From Desulfovibrio sp. Huiquan2017 (lineage in GTDB: Bacteria > Desulfobacterota > Desulfovibrionia > Desulfovibrionales > Desulfovibrionaceae), in contig NZ_JAFMPN010000002.1 of assembly GCF_017351175.1 (NCBI RefSeq), forward strand, positions 1 to 64,000: a stretch of DNA of 64,000 nt. The letters run 5' to 3'. Positions within the stretch are counted from its first letter, which is position 1; every line of letters begins with the position of its first letter. Both the position numbers and the translations under genes were made by a program. The notes beneath the pieces are model-generated. The model worked only from the letters and a program-made list of their open reading frames with translations, had not been told where the DNA came from and made no database searches. Below, in pieces: positions 25,203-33,750 of this stretch.

Positions 25203-26462
25203 ATGCGGGTAGTTTTTTTTGTCCTGACACTCGTCTTGTCCGCGACCACGGCCGTGGCCGGGGGCTGGACGCCGTTGCTCTCGTCCCATTCCTATGGGCC
25301 GAAGCGGATTATCGCCGTGGACAAGGAGGCCCAGGAACTGATCGTGCTCGAGCAGCAGTCGCCCCTGCATGAGGTGCGCCGCTTCCCCTGCACCACGGGT
25401 CAGTCGTTGGGCGACAAGTCGGTTGAAGGCGACATGCGTACCCCCGAAGGCGTCTACTTCGTCGGGCATCGCATCAACCGCAAACTGGACTGGGGCCTGT
25501 ATGGCAACATTGCCTATTCCTTGAATTATCCGAATCCCATTGACCGCATCAAAGGCAAGACCGGGTCCGGGATTTGGCTGCACGGCCGGGGCAAGACCTT
25601 TCTGCCGCGCGACACGTTGGGCTGCGTGGCCCTGCGGGTCCCGGACATGAAGGATGTGGCCCTGGAGGCCGCCTACGGCACGCCGGTGGTCATCGCCGAC
25701 GACGTCAACTGGACTCCGGAACCGGGCGAGAGCGAGGTCACGGCCCTGAAGCTGGCCCGGACCCTGGAGTCCTGGGCCCGTGACTGGGGCGCCAAGGATG
25801 AGAAATTCTTTTCCTATTACGACGGCCCTCTGCTCGAACAGTCCGAAGGGCTGGACTTCGAAGGGTTCGAAGAGCATAAGCGCAACATCTTCGCCTCTCA
25901 GCCGTGGATTCATGTCCTGGTGGACAATGTCCGGGCTGTGCCCGGCCCCGGCTATTGGGTGACCTGGTTCGACCAGTACTATCGCACGCGGGGCATGGCC
26001 TCGACCACGGGCAAGCGGTTCTACTGGGTGCGGGACGAGCAGGGCGCATGGCGTATCGCCGGACGGGAGTATGTTCCGGCCTCGGAGCAGTTGGACGCCA
26101 AATATCTGACCGCCAAGACCGGAGAGGCCCGGGAGATGGTGGAAGAATGGCGCCGGGCCTGGCTGGCTGCGGATGCGGCCGCCTACGGGAAATTTTACGA
26201 GCCCGACGCCGATCAGGGCGGCCGACGGGGCGCAACCCGCATTGCCGAATACAAAAAGACATTGTGGGAGGAGAAACCTCCTGTTAGGTTGGAGGTTGAT
26301 AATCTGAAAGTCGCTTTGCATCCCAAGGGGCTCAAGGTGGCCTTTGACCAGGTGTTTGCCGATGCCAGCGGCTATGGGGACAGGGGGCGCAAGACTCTGA
26401 TCCTGGTGCCCGAGGGAGACACTTGGAAAATCGACAGTGAGCAGTGGAGACGGATGAGATGA
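25203..26462 (+). CDS. L,D-transpeptidase-fold peptidase with NTF2-like tail (Csd6/Pgp2-like)
   Basis: 419 residues with a signal peptide (cleavage near AVAG, 20). A YkuD/YafK-type catalytic domain (about 35-170) has H127 in IWLHGRG and the nucleophile C141 in RDTLGCVAL. The C-terminal 120 residues (about 290-419, from AREMVEEWRRAWLAADAAAY) look like an NTF2-fold domain. This architecture is that of Helicobacter Csd6 / Campylobacter Pgp2, an L,D-carboxypeptidase that trims muropeptides to set helical or curved cell shape. The next two genes overlap it, and the last is a Csd4/Pgp1-type carboxypeptidase, which supports that role over cross-linking. Confidence 0.85.
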   Translation: MRVVFFVLTLVLSATTAVAGGWTPLLSSHSYGPKRIIAVDKEAQELIVLEQQSPLHEVRRFPCTTGQSLGDKSVEGDMRTPEGVYFVGHRINRKLDWGLYGNIAYSLNYPNPIDRIKGKTGSGIWLHGRGKTFLPRDTLGCVALRVPDMKDVALEAAYGTPVVIADDVNWTPEPGESEVTALKLARTLESWARDWGAKDEKFFSYYDGPLLEQSEGLDFEGFEEHKRNIFASQPWIHVLVDNVRAVPGPGYWVTWFDQYYRTRGMASTTGKRFYWVRDEQGAWRIAGREYVPASEQLDAKYLTAKTGEAREMVEEWRRAWLAADAAAYGKFYEPDADQGGRRGATRIAEYKKTLWEEKPPVRLEVDNLKVALHPKGLKVAFDQVFADASGYGDRGRKTLILVPEGDTWKIDSEQWRRMR

Positions 26463-27169
26463 GCGATTCCAAGTACAGCGTGCTTTTTATGCGCGACGAC
26501 CGGGATGTGACCCGGTACCGCCTCAGCCCGTTCTGGCTGAAGATGTTCGTTTTTAGCCAAGTGTTCCTCCTGCTTTGCGCGGTGGGCGGAATTTACATGG
26601 GCGTGCGCGGGTTCAGGGTCAACGCCGCTCTCCATTCCGAGAAGAAGGGGTTGGAACAGCGCCTGGTGGACGCCGAGGTCCGCCTGGAGCGGTTGGGCAA
26701 CATGGAGAAGATCCTGGAGTCCTACGACCCGACCGAATTGCAGTCCCTGCTGTCCGCGGCGACGACCGAGGCCGAACAGCCCGCGCCGCCGCGTGAAGAG
26801 GTCAACCTGAACAAGATCTTCACCCGCACCGATACCCGTCAGGTGGGCGTGGAGAACATGCAGGCCAAGCTGGCGGGCCACAAGCTGACGGTTTCCTTTG
26901 AGCTGAATAATCTCCAAGCCTCCAAATCCATGGCGGGCCAGGCGGATTTCATCTACCTGACCAAGGGCGGCGAGGCCAAGAAAGTCGAAACGAACAAGGA
27001 CGATCTGTCGTTCCAGATTCAACGCTTCAAGCGCATCCAGACCACCTTCCTCCTGCCCGAGGGCATGGAGCGCAAGGACCTCTTTGGACTGCGGCTTGAG
27101 ATCAAGGGAAAGGATGGCGATGTCATTTTTGCCGAAACGTATCCCTTCTATCATATTCTGGCTTCCTAG
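26459..27169 (+). CDS. Membrane-anchored protein of unknown function in cell-shape operon
   Basis: 236 residues. A short cytoplasmic N-terminus is followed by one membrane helix (about 24-46, MFVFSQVFLLLCAVGGIYMG), a short coiled-coil-like stretch (about 55-85) and a periplasmic domain of about 140 residues that looks beta-rich. No catalytic motif is seen. Its ATG overlaps the stop codon of the Csd6-like gene (ATGA), and the Csd4-like gene starts within its 3' end. I infer it anchors or regulates the two peptidoglycan peptidases; it does not resemble known Csd5 or Csd7 as far as I can tell. Confidence 0.8.
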   Translation: MSDSKYSVLFMRDDRDVTRYRLSPFWLKMFVFSQVFLLLCAVGGIYMGVRGFRVNAALHSEKKGLEQRLVDAEVRLERLGNMEKILESYDPTELQSLLSAATTEAEQPAPPREEVNLNKIFTRTDTRQVGVENMQAKLAGHKLTVSFELNNLQASKSMAGQADFIYLTKGGEAKKVETNKDDLSFQIQRFKRIQTTFLLPEGMERKDLFGLRLEIKGKDGDVIFAETYPFYHILAS

Positions 27170-28901
27170 CCTGATCCTTTTCGCTTTCGCCTCCAGCGCC
27201 TCGGCCGGGTCCTGGGAGCACTCCTTTTTTGCGGGCACCCAATATCCGCTCAAGGTCACCTACATCCAGGGCGAACAGCCCGGTCCCACGGTCATGGTCC
27301 AAGGCGGCATCCAGGGCGACGAGTCTTCGGGATACATCACGGCCCAACTGCTTTCCAAATCCATGGTCCTGCGCGGCAACCTGATTGTCCTGCCGCGCGC
27401 CAACGTGCCGTCCATCAATCTGTGCAAGCGCCAGATCAACGTGGACATGAACCGGCGTTTCGACCGGAACTACAATCGGTTCTACGAGGACCGCGTGGCC
27501 CGGGTCATCCGTTTCCTGCTCAATCAGGCGGATGCCTTCATCCATCTGCACGAGGGCAGCGGCTTCTACAATCCGACCTACGTGGACAATCTGCGCAACC
27601 CCAATCGGTACGGGCAGTCCATCATCGTCGATACCCTGGTCTACAAGCAGATCGACCTGGCCCGGACCGTCAATTCGGTGCTGGACGAACTCAACGACCA
27701 TATCGCCGCCAGCGACTACAAGTTCAAACTTTTCAATACCCGGACCTTCGACCAGGCGACCAGTTATCCGGAGATGCGCAAGTCCCTGACCTGCTACGCC
27801 CTGGCCGAGCACAACATTCCGGCCATGGCCGTGGAGGTCTCCAAGTCCATCATCCAGATCGACTGGAAGGTCCGCCAGCAACTGACCGCCACACGCATGC
27901 TTCTGCACCGCCTGGGCGTGGAGGTCACCCCGCCCGCGTTCACGGACGAGGATGTCCGCGCCTACGCCCGCACCGGGGTCGAGGTCATGGTCAACGGCCG
28001 CACGCTCGGCCGCGACGGGGTCATCAATCTCGCCCCGGGCACGACCCTGGCCGTGAAGCCGGTCTCTTCGGGCCCGAGCGAGTTCGCGCCCGAACTGGCC
28101 CTGTTCGCTTCGGACCGGCCTGGCGTGAACCTGATCAACGCCCGGCGCATGGTCCTGGAGCCGTTTTCCGAGCTGGAATTGCGTTCGGACGGGCGCAAAG
28201 TGGCCGAGGCCAAGGTCCGCTTGACCGGCAAGCTGCCCAATGCGCCCGGCGGCGACATCCCGGTGTTCGTCTGCTGGCTCAACGGCAATCCGGTTTTTGT
28301 GCGCGACGGCGAGACCCTGCACGCCGTGCTCGGCGACCAGCTCATCCTTGAGGGCATGTGGGGCAGCGATCTCAAGGAAGTGATCAATCTCAAGGGGTTC
28401 GTGGCCATTCCCTGGGCCAACAACGGGCAGGACCTGGGCTGGGAGATTATCCTGGACCCGGACAATTTCATGTCCAAGTATGCGCTCAAGTCCGACAGGC
28501 CCGGGGCGACCCGTTTCCGGGTGGCCCGGGAGACTCCCGGCGCGCCTGCGGCAAACTTTTATGTGGACATTCGGCCACGCACGGTCCTGGCCTTGCGTCT
28601 GGGCGACCGCCATGGGCAGGATCTGCTCGTACCCTGGATTTCGGGCGGCAGTTACCGGCTTCCCGAGGGCGAGTATGTCTTTGAGTCCGCCTGGAGCAAC
28701 GGCCCGGACAACAAGCTGGTGGCCACGGCCGGAGACAGGCCCATCGACGAAGGGCAGTCCTTCACCGTGGATTACAACCGCCCCCTCAAGCTGACAGTGC
28801 GCCAGGCTACCACTTTCGGCGACATGGGGACCATGACCTTCACCGCGGGCGGCCTGGCCAGCCTCGATGTCCCGGGCCCTAACCCGCGTCCACGCTTTTA
28901 A
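27120..28901 (+). CDS. M14/M99-family carboxypeptidase (Csd4/Pgp1-like)
   Basis: 593 residues with a signal peptide (cleavage near SASAG, 30). The zinc site reads GGIQGDESSGY (Q65, E68), with the third ligand in FIHLHEGSGFY (H142 or H144). A Gln in place of the usual His is the hallmark of Helicobacter Csd4 (Gln46, Glu49, His128), a D,L-carboxypeptidase that converts muramyl tripeptides to dipeptides and creates helical shape. About 300 further residues form beta-rich domains like those of Csd4. The ATG at 27120 is preceded by AAGGGAAAGG; an ATG two codons earlier is possible. It overlaps the preceding gene. Confidence 0.86.
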   Translation: MSFLPKRIPSIIFWLPSLILFAFASSASAGSWEHSFFAGTQYPLKVTYIQGEQPGPTVMVQGGIQGDESSGYITAQLLSKSMVLRGNLIVLPRANVPSINLCKRQINVDMNRRFDRNYNRFYEDRVARVIRFLLNQADAFIHLHEGSGFYNPTYVDNLRNPNRYGQSIIVDTLVYKQIDLARTVNSVLDELNDHIAASDYKFKLFNTRTFDQATSYPEMRKSLTCYALAEHNIPAMAVEVSKSIIQIDWKVRQQLTATRMLLHRLGVEVTPPAFTDEDVRAYARTGVEVMVNGRTLGRDGVINLAPGTTLAVKPVSSGPSEFAPELALFASDRPGVNLINARRMVLEPFSELELRSDGRKVAEAKVRLTGKLPNAPGGDIPVFVCWLNGNPVFVRDGETLHAVLGDQLILEGMWGSDLKEVINLKGFVAIPWANNGQDLGWEIILDPDNFMSKYALKSDRPGATRFRVARETPGAPAANFYVDIRPRTVLALRLGDRHGQDLLVPWISGGSYRLPEGEYVFESAWSNGPDNKLVATAGDRPIDEGQSFTVDYNRPLKLTVRQATTFGDMGTMTFTAGGLASLDVPGPNPRPRF

Positions 28902-28906
28902 ACAAT

Positions 28907-28940
28907 AAGCCCCCGTCCGGACCGTTCCGGGCGGGGGCTT
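28907..28940 (+). terminator. Hairpin terminator after the cell-shape operon
   Basis: AAGCCCCCGTCCGGA pairs with TTCCGGGCGGGGGCTT with one mismatch region. It starts 6 bp after the stop codon at 28901. The downstream T-run is poor, but the A/T-flanked stem could also serve the convergent PAP2 gene. Confidence 0.7.
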
Positions 28941-29010
28941 GTCGTCTGGGGCGGCGGGCCGGAACCGGGCGGTTTCGGCGGCGGGCCCGGTTGTGCTCGG
29001 GAGATATTCG

Positions 29011-29661
29011 TTATTCCGGCGAGTGGAGCGCATCTCCGTCCGTCCGGTTGCCGATGGGATAGCATAGATTTCGGCACCAGATTGCGGCGGCGATGCCGAT
29101 GAACGCGCCGCAGAGCACGTCCGACGGATAGTGCTTCAAGGCGAGTACGCGGCTTGCCCCCACGATGACGGCCAGGGTCAGGGCGGGCGTGCGCAGCCGG
29201 GGCGCGATCAATCCCAGGGCGGTCATGGCCGAAAAGATGCGCAGCGTGTGCCCCGAGGGGAAGGATGCGTGCATGTAGTCCCCGGCCATGGGGAAGAATC
29301 CGTACACTCCCTTGGTGAAGAGCAGCGGCGGCCGAGCCCGACCGAAGAATTCCTTGAGCACGTCGCCGACCAGCATGGCGCAGGCCACGGACAGACAGAG
29401 GCAGAGCAGGTTGCGCGAGCGGGCGGTCATGCCGTTGGCCAGCCCGTCCACGCCGCCCGCGATCAGCCCGACGGCGACCAGGACGTTGAAGAGCAGGTGG
29501 TTGGCCGTCTGGGACAACAGCCCCGCCGCCGTATGCCAGGCCGTGTCGCGCAGGGTCAGGGCCGCTTCGGACACGGGCCGGTCAACGAACAGGTAGCAGA
29601 CGGCGACGAGCAGCCCCGTGGCCAGGGCGGCCCATCCGGTTCGGACGAGTACGGTGCGCAT
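29011..29661 (-). CDS. PAP2-family membrane phosphatase
   Basis: 216 residues with about five hydrophobic segments. All three PAP2 signature motifs are present: KEFFGRARPP (K-x6-RP), FPSGH, and SRVLALKHYPSD (SR-x5-H-x3-D). The active site should face the periplasm. Candidates are undecaprenyl-pyrophosphate phosphatase or a lipid-phosphate phosphatase; the sequence alone does not decide. The ATG at 29661 follows AAGGGGA; a longer frame upstream overlaps the glycerate kinase gene and has no homology. It is 25 bp downstream of that gene on the same strand. Confidence 0.88.
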   Translation of the reverse strand: MRTVLVRTGWAALATGLLVAVCYLFVDRPVSEAALTLRDTAWHTAAGLLSQTANHLLFNVLVAVGLIAGGVDGLANGMTARSRNLLCLCLSVACAMLVGDVLKEFFGRARPPLLFTKGVYGFFPMAGDYMHASFPSGHTLRIFSAMTALGLIAPRLRTPALTLAVIVGASRVLALKHYPSDVLCGAFIGIAAAIWCRNLCYPIGNRTDGDALHSPE

Positions 29662-29686
29662 GGGTCCCCTTATCGTCTTATTTCCC

Positions 29687-31033
29687 TCATGCTGGGTCCA
29701 CCAGCACGGCGGCCACGTCCATGACATTGGTCCTGGTGGGGCCGGTCTTGAGCAGGGTACCCGTGCCGGAGAAGAAGGTATAGGCGTCGTTGTCCGCCAG
29801 GGCCCGTCCGGCGGCTTCGGCGCGCTCGCCCCGGGCCGTATCCGGGAAGGCCATGGCTCCGGCCGCATCCGTGGGGCCGTCCGTGCCGTCGGTGCCCAGG
29901 CTCATGGCCGCCAGGCGTTCGCGCTCGGGGCCCAGGGCGGCCATCTCCAGGGCTGCGGCCAGGGCCCATTCCTGGTTCCGGCCGCCCTTGCCCGTTCCCT
30001 TGATGGTAACTGTGGTCTCGCCTCCGGCCAGGAGGCAGACCGGCGGTTCGGCCCCGCCCGCGCCCCGGCCGTACTCCCCGGCCAGACGGATGAGCCGGGC
30101 GGCCTGATCGCGGGCCTCGCCCTCCATGGAGCCGTCCACCACCACCGGCGTGTATCCCAGGTCGCGGGCCGCTCCGGCCGCGCCGCGCACGGCCATGGCG
30201 TTGCCCGCCACGATGACGTTGAACACTCGGGCGAAGCACGGGTCCACGCCCTTGCGCGTTTCCGAAGCGCGCCCCGAGCACCCGTCGGCCACGGCCCGGG
30301 TCACGGAATCCGGCATGCGGTTGCACAGCCGGTATTTGTCCAAGATGGCCTGGCAGTCCAGGAAGGTAGAGTCGTCGGGCGCGGTGGGCCCGGAGCCGAT
30401 GACGTCCAGGCGGTCGCCGACCACGTCGGAGATGATCAGGGAGACCACCGTGGCAGGGGCCAGGGTCTCGGCCAGGTGCCCGCCCTTGAACCGCGAGAGG
30501 TGCTTGCGGATGGCGTTGATCTCGCCGATGGGCGCGCCGCATTCAAGCAGCCGGCGGGTGGCCTCCTGCTTGTCGGCCAGGGAGACCCCGGGCAGGGGCG
30601 AGGGGACCAGGGCGCTGGCCCCGCCGGACAGGAGAAAAAGGACCAGGTCCCGTTCCCCGGCTTGCCCGGCGCGTGCCAGCAGTGCTTCCGCAGCCCTTTC
30701 CCCGGCCGCATCGGGCACGGGATGACCGGATTCCATGACCTCGATCCTGGTCAGGTCCAGGCCGTGGCCATACTTGGTGGTCACCAGCCCGCCGCTCAGG
30801 CGGTCGCCCAGGATATCCTCCATGGTCGCGGCCATGGCCGCCGAGGCCTTGCCCGCGCCGAGCACGAGGACCCGGTCGTAGCCGTTCAGATCGTACTCCC
30901 GGCCGTCCACGGCCAGGATGTTCCCGTCCCGGCGCACGGCCGCCCGGAGGGCCGGGTCGGGGGCGACGGCCTGAAGCGCGCCGTCGACGATGCGCAGCAG
31001 GCGGGTCTTTTTTTCGGCGTAATAATCGGTCAT
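29687..31033 (-). CDS. Glycerate 2-kinase (GckA/TtuD type)
   Basis: 448 residues, the usual length for the MOFRL/DUF4147-type kinase. Recognisable parts are VLVLGAGKASAAMA near residue 55, the glycine-rich LFLLSGGASAL near 130, INAIRKHLSRFKGG, and the C-terminal MOFRL segment with GGETTVTIKGTGKGGRNQEW and LGTDGTDGPTDAAGA. The enzyme phosphorylates D-glycerate to 2-phosphoglycerate. The upstream reductase gene ends 7 bp before it, so hydroxypyruvate or glyoxylate carbon can pass through glycerate into glycolysis. Confidence 0.93.
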   Translation of the reverse strand: MTDYYAEKKTRLLRIVDGALQAVAPDPALRAAVRRDGNILAVDGREYDLNGYDRVLVLGAGKASAAMAATMEDILGDRLSGGLVTTKYGHGLDLTRIEVMESGHPVPDAAGERAAEALLARAGQAGERDLVLFLLSGGASALVPSPLPGVSLADKQEATRRLLECGAPIGEINAIRKHLSRFKGGHLAETLAPATVVSLIISDVVGDRLDVIGSGPTAPDDSTFLDCQAILDKYRLCNRMPDSVTRAVADGCSGRASETRKGVDPCFARVFNVIVAGNAMAVRGAAGAARDLGYTPVVVDGSMEGEARDQAARLIRLAGEYGRGAGGAEPPVCLLAGGETTVTIKGTGKGGRNQEWALAAALEMAALGPERERLAAMSLGTDGTDGPTDAAGAMAFPDTARGERAEAAGRALADNDAYTFFSGTGTLLKTGPTRTNVMDVAAVLVDPA

Positions 31034-31040
31034 GTTCGGC

Positions 31041-32021
31041 CTAGTCGTAGATTTCGGGGTTGAGGCAGGTCTCGGGCTTTTCGCCTTCGAGCATGGCCAG
31101 GAGATTGCGGGCGGCCAACACGGACATATCCGCGCGCGCCGACTCCGTGCCCGAGCCGATGTGCGGCAGCAGGATCACATTGTCCAACTCGGCCAGGCCG
31201 GGCGTCAGGGCGGGCTCGTTTTCGTACACGTCCAGACCCGCGCCCGCGATTTCGCCCGTCTTGAGGGCCTGGAGCAGGGCCTGCTCGTCGATGACCGGGC
31301 CGCGCGCCGTATTGATGAGGTAGGCGGTCCGCTTCATGCGCGCAAAGGCCTCGGCCCCGAACAGATGCCGGGTGCCGGGGGTCAGCGGTGTGTGCAGGGA
31401 AATGAAATCCGACTGTTCCAGCAGTTCCTCGAAGGGGACCAGGCGGGCGTTCAGCTCGGATTCCAGGACCTCGTTCTTGCGGCCGGAAGAGCTGGTGTAC
31501 AGGACCGGCATGCCGAAGCCCCGGCTCATGCGGGCCATGGCCGTGCCGATGCGCCCCGCGCCGACGATGCCCAGCGTCTTGCCGGACACGTCGCCGCCGA
31601 TGAACTGCATGGGGCCCCAGCCGGGCCAGTCGCCCGAGCGCATGACTTTGTCCGCCTCGACCACCCGCCGGGCCACGGAAAAGAGCAGGGTCCAGGCGCA
31701 TTCGGCCGTGGCGTTGGTCAGTACGTCCGGGGTGTTGGACACGGGCAGGCCGCGCCGGGTGGCCTCGGGCACGTCGATGTTGTCGAAGCCCACGGCGTAG
31801 TTGGCGTACCCCTTGAGCTCGGGGGCGGCGTCGAAGAATTCGGCGTCGATGCGTTCGGTCAGCAGGCCGATGACGCCCTGGCAGTCGCGGATGATGTCGA
31901 GGAGCTGGGCTCGGGGCACAGGGGCGTCCTCGGGATTGACCAGGACTTCGGCCTTTTGCCGGAGCAGGTCGAGCCCCTGTTCGGGAATTTGCCGGGTGAC
32001 GTATACCTTGGGTCGGTTCAT
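31041..32021 (-). CDS. D-2-hydroxyacid dehydrogenase (glyoxylate/hydroxypyruvate reductase)
   Basis: 326 residues with an NAD(P)-binding Rossmann motif GIVGAGRIGTAMA near 150, the NTARGPVIDEQALLQAL helix near 235 and the catalytic His in LLPHIGSGTESAR near 285. Its closest class is glyoxylate reductase GyaR/hydroxypyruvate reductase, converting glyoxylate to glycolate or hydroxypyruvate to D-glycerate. A strong AAGGAGG site precedes the ATG at 32021. It forms an operon with the glycerate kinase immediately downstream, which favours hydroxypyruvate as substrate. Confidence 0.92.
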   Translation of the reverse strand: MNRPKVYVTRQIPEQGLDLLRQKAEVLVNPEDAPVPRAQLLDIIRDCQGVIGLLTERIDAEFFDAAPELKGYANYAVGFDNIDVPEATRRGLPVSNTPDVLTNATAECAWTLLFSVARRVVEADKVMRSGDWPGWGPMQFIGGDVSGKTLGIVGAGRIGTAMARMSRGFGMPVLYTSSSGRKNEVLESELNARLVPFEELLEQSDFISLHTPLTPGTRHLFGAEAFARMKRTAYLINTARGPVIDEQALLQALKTGEIAGAGLDVYENEPALTPGLAELDNVILLPHIGSGTESARADMSVLAARNLLAMLEGEKPETCLNPEIYD

Positions 32022-32092
32022 TGCTTCCTCCTTGGTGATCCCAAAGAATGCGGTGCATCGCCCGTGGAGTCAATGGGGGATCGGCAGGCATG

Positions 32093-32130
32093 AAAAAACC
32101 CCCGGCGGACAAGGTCCTCGGGGGTTTTTA
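32093..32130 (-). terminator. Terminator of the tRNA-Arg gene
   Basis: On the minus strand AAAAACCCCCG, a loop, then CGGGGGTTTTTT follow the tRNA 3' end by 6 bp. The hairpin also lies upstream of the reductase gene on the same strand, so it separates the two units. Confidence 0.8.
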
Positions 32131-32136
32131 CTCTCA

Positions 32137-32213
32137 TGGTGCGCCCGGCACGATTCGAACGTGCGATCTTTCGGTTCGTAGCCGAATGCTCTATCCAGCT
32201 GAGCCACGGGCGC
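32137..32213 (-). tRNA. tRNA-Arg (anticodon ACG)
   Basis: The 77-nt cloverleaf folds cleanly: acceptor GCGCCCG/CGGGCGC, D stem GCTC/GAGC, anticodon stem TTCGG/CCGAA with loop CTACGAA (anticodon ACG, A34 normally edited to inosine), T stem GCACG/CGTGC with loop TTCGAAT. The CCA end is encoded. It would read CGU, CGC and CGA arginine codons. Confidence 0.97.
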
Positions 32214-32265
32214 GCTAAGGAAGTGACTATTTATGCCCAACACTGCGGGGCGTCAAGCTCTTTTT

Positions 32266-32697
32266 TTAGGAATTTTTCAGTTTGGTGGTAAAAAGGTCCT
32301 CCAGCCCGTCGGACAGGTGAGCCTCGCGGCCGTCCACGCGGAGGAGCCGGGCGTCCGGATGGGCCGCCAATTCCGCCATCTGCGGGAATTTCATGAGGAA
32401 GAGCCGGGTGATGGCCTCGGTGGTCTGCCGTTTCCGGATGGGCGAGTGGACCCCGTGGATGCACAGGGAGAGTCCGTCGTCCCGGCGGTCGATCAGCAGG
32501 CAGGCGTGGGGGTGGTCCCGAAGGTTCCGGCAGTGTTGCGAGGTGTCGAGGGCGAAGAAATAGAATTTCATGGCCGCATGGTCCGCGAAGAAGTACATCA
32601 GGGAGCAGTGCGGTCGAATGCCGTCCGAGGAGGCCAGTACACAGGTCTCTTCGCCGGTGATCAAGTCGTCGATGAGGTGCATTTTTTCCTTGCTCAT
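32266..32697 (-). CDS. FMN-binding split-barrel (pyridoxamine 5'-phosphate oxidase-related) protein
   Basis: 143 residues in the flavin split-barrel pattern: LITGEETCVLASSDGIRPHC, strands FYFFALDTSQHCRNLRDHPH and ACLLIDRRDD, then SLCIHGVHSPI. Such proteins bind FMN, F420 or haem, and this short type is usually an uncharacterised putative oxidoreductase. Key PNPOx substrate residues cannot be identified, so a role in vitamin B6 synthesis is unlikely. It is divergent from the PAPS-reductase-family gene, which starts 55 bp away. Confidence 0.8.
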   Translation of the reverse strand: MSKEKMHLIDDLITGEETCVLASSDGIRPHCSLMYFFADHAAMKFYFFALDTSQHCRNLRDHPHACLLIDRRDDGLSLCIHGVHSPIRKRQTTEAITRLFLMKFPQMAELAAHPDARLLRVDGREAHLSDGLEDLFTTKLKNS

Positions 32698-32751
32698 GGC
32701 GATGCTCTACGGCAACTTTCAGTGAACCGCCATTATAATGAACCACACGCC

Positions 32752-33429
32752 ATGCCTACCCTCGAAGAGAATATCCTGCACAGCGAAGCCCTGTTGACCG
32801 GCCTGCTCGGCCGCGCGGACCCGAACCGCGTGCGCGTGGCCTGGACCGGGGGCAAGGACTCCACCGTGGTCCTGTTCCTTTGGAAGGCCTTGCTGGACGA
32901 GGCCGGGGCCGGACCGGCGCGGGCCATCAATCTGGACACGGGCTGCAAGTTCCCGGAGGTCCTGGCCTTTCGCGACCGGCTGACGGTCGAATGGGATGTG
33001 GACCTGCGCATCGCCCGGCCCGAAGTCTCCCTCGACGGCTATCCCCTGGCCGTGAACCCGCTTTCCTGCTGCCGCGAGCTCAAGGTGGAACCGCTCAAGC
33101 GGGCGGTGCGGGAAACCGGAACCGCGTTCCTCCTGACCGGCATCCGACGCGACGAGCATCCGGACCGCGCCCGGCGGCTCGAATTGGAGGAACGCGCCGA
33201 CCCGCCGCATACCCTGGTCAATCCGCTGCTCGACTGGACCGAAACCGACATTTGGGCCTTTCACGCCCGGTTCGGCCTGCCCCATTGTGAACTTTACGAT
33301 CACGGCTACCGTTCCCTGGGTTGCCGTCCCTGCACCACCCTCCCGGACGGACGGGGGGGCGAACGTTCCGGCCGTTCCCGGGACAAGGAAGCGGTCCTGT
33401 CGGCCCTGACCGGACTCGGATATTTCTGA
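32752..33429 (+). CDS. PAPS/APS reductase-family (adenine nucleotide alpha-hydrolase) protein
   Basis: 225 residues. The PP-loop reads VAWTGGKDSTVVL near residue 30, followed by NLDTGCKFPEVLAFRDRL and, later, LLTGIRRDEHPDRA. Near the C-terminus GCRPCTTLPDG contains a CxxC pair, placed like the redox Cys region of CysH. The family covers PAPS reductase, APS reductase and CysD-like enzymes. The SGGKDS serine is Thr here. A dissimilatory sulfate reducer does not need CysH for respiration, so assimilatory or sulfur-transfer roles are possible. The start at 32752 has a weak ribosome-binding site. Confidence 0.78.
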   Translation: MPTLEENILHSEALLTGLLGRADPNRVRVAWTGGKDSTVVLFLWKALLDEAGAGPARAINLDTGCKFPEVLAFRDRLTVEWDVDLRIARPEVSLDGYPLAVNPLSCCRELKVEPLKRAVRETGTAFLLTGIRRDEHPDRARRLELEERADPPHTLVNPLLDWTETDIWAFHARFGLPHCELYDHGYRSLGCRPCTTLPDGRGGERSGRSRDKEAVLSALTGLGYF

Positions 33430-33750
33430 TCGGAAAACTGTTTCGAAGAGAAACCTCCGGGCCTCCACCCGGAGGGAGCCAGCCTGAAATCAACCCTATT
33501 CCCGACCCTTTTGGTGGCTGTTTTTCAAGGGTGTCGCTGTTTACGGAATATTAATAAATATAGACAGTTAAATGGTTGTAGGGGTGGCGGCGAAATTCGG
33601 CCTGGCCCTTGACCTGGGGGGTAACATCACCTATGGAAAATTGTTTACTAGGCTAAGGGTAAAGTGCAAACGCACTGGTTTTCGGTTGGAGGTGAACCGG
33701 AAGCCAGGTGCCTGCTGTACTCGTTCTTCATCTTCTGAAACGAGGTCTCC
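33430..33750 (+). other. Leader region upstream of the ech operon
   Basis: 321 bp without a gene. It holds a GC hairpin just past the preceding stop codon (CTCCGGG/CCCGGAG, about 33454-33475), a possible promoter at 33609, and a transcribed leader with a stem-loop pairing GCAC-TGG with CCA-G-GTGC and CGGTT with AACCG (about 33673-33713). The 3' side of that hairpin, GGAAGCCAGGTGCCTGC, resembles the conserved 3' segment of cobalamin riboswitches, but the rest of that motif is not found. Confidence 0.45.
33609..33637 (+). promoter_or_regulatory. Possible sigma-70 promoter of the ech operon
   Basis: TTGACC at 33609-33614, a 17-bp spacer, and TATGGA at 33632-33637. The -35 box is near-consensus and the -10 weak. 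It would give a leader of about 105 nt before echA. Confidence 0.35.

Noticed and set aside
33680-33735. Full cobalamin riboswitch upstream of ech
   Set aside because: Only a segment resembling the 3' conserved box is present; the GGGAA and GGTGAAA-type core elements were not found in order. Kept only as a low-interest structural observation.
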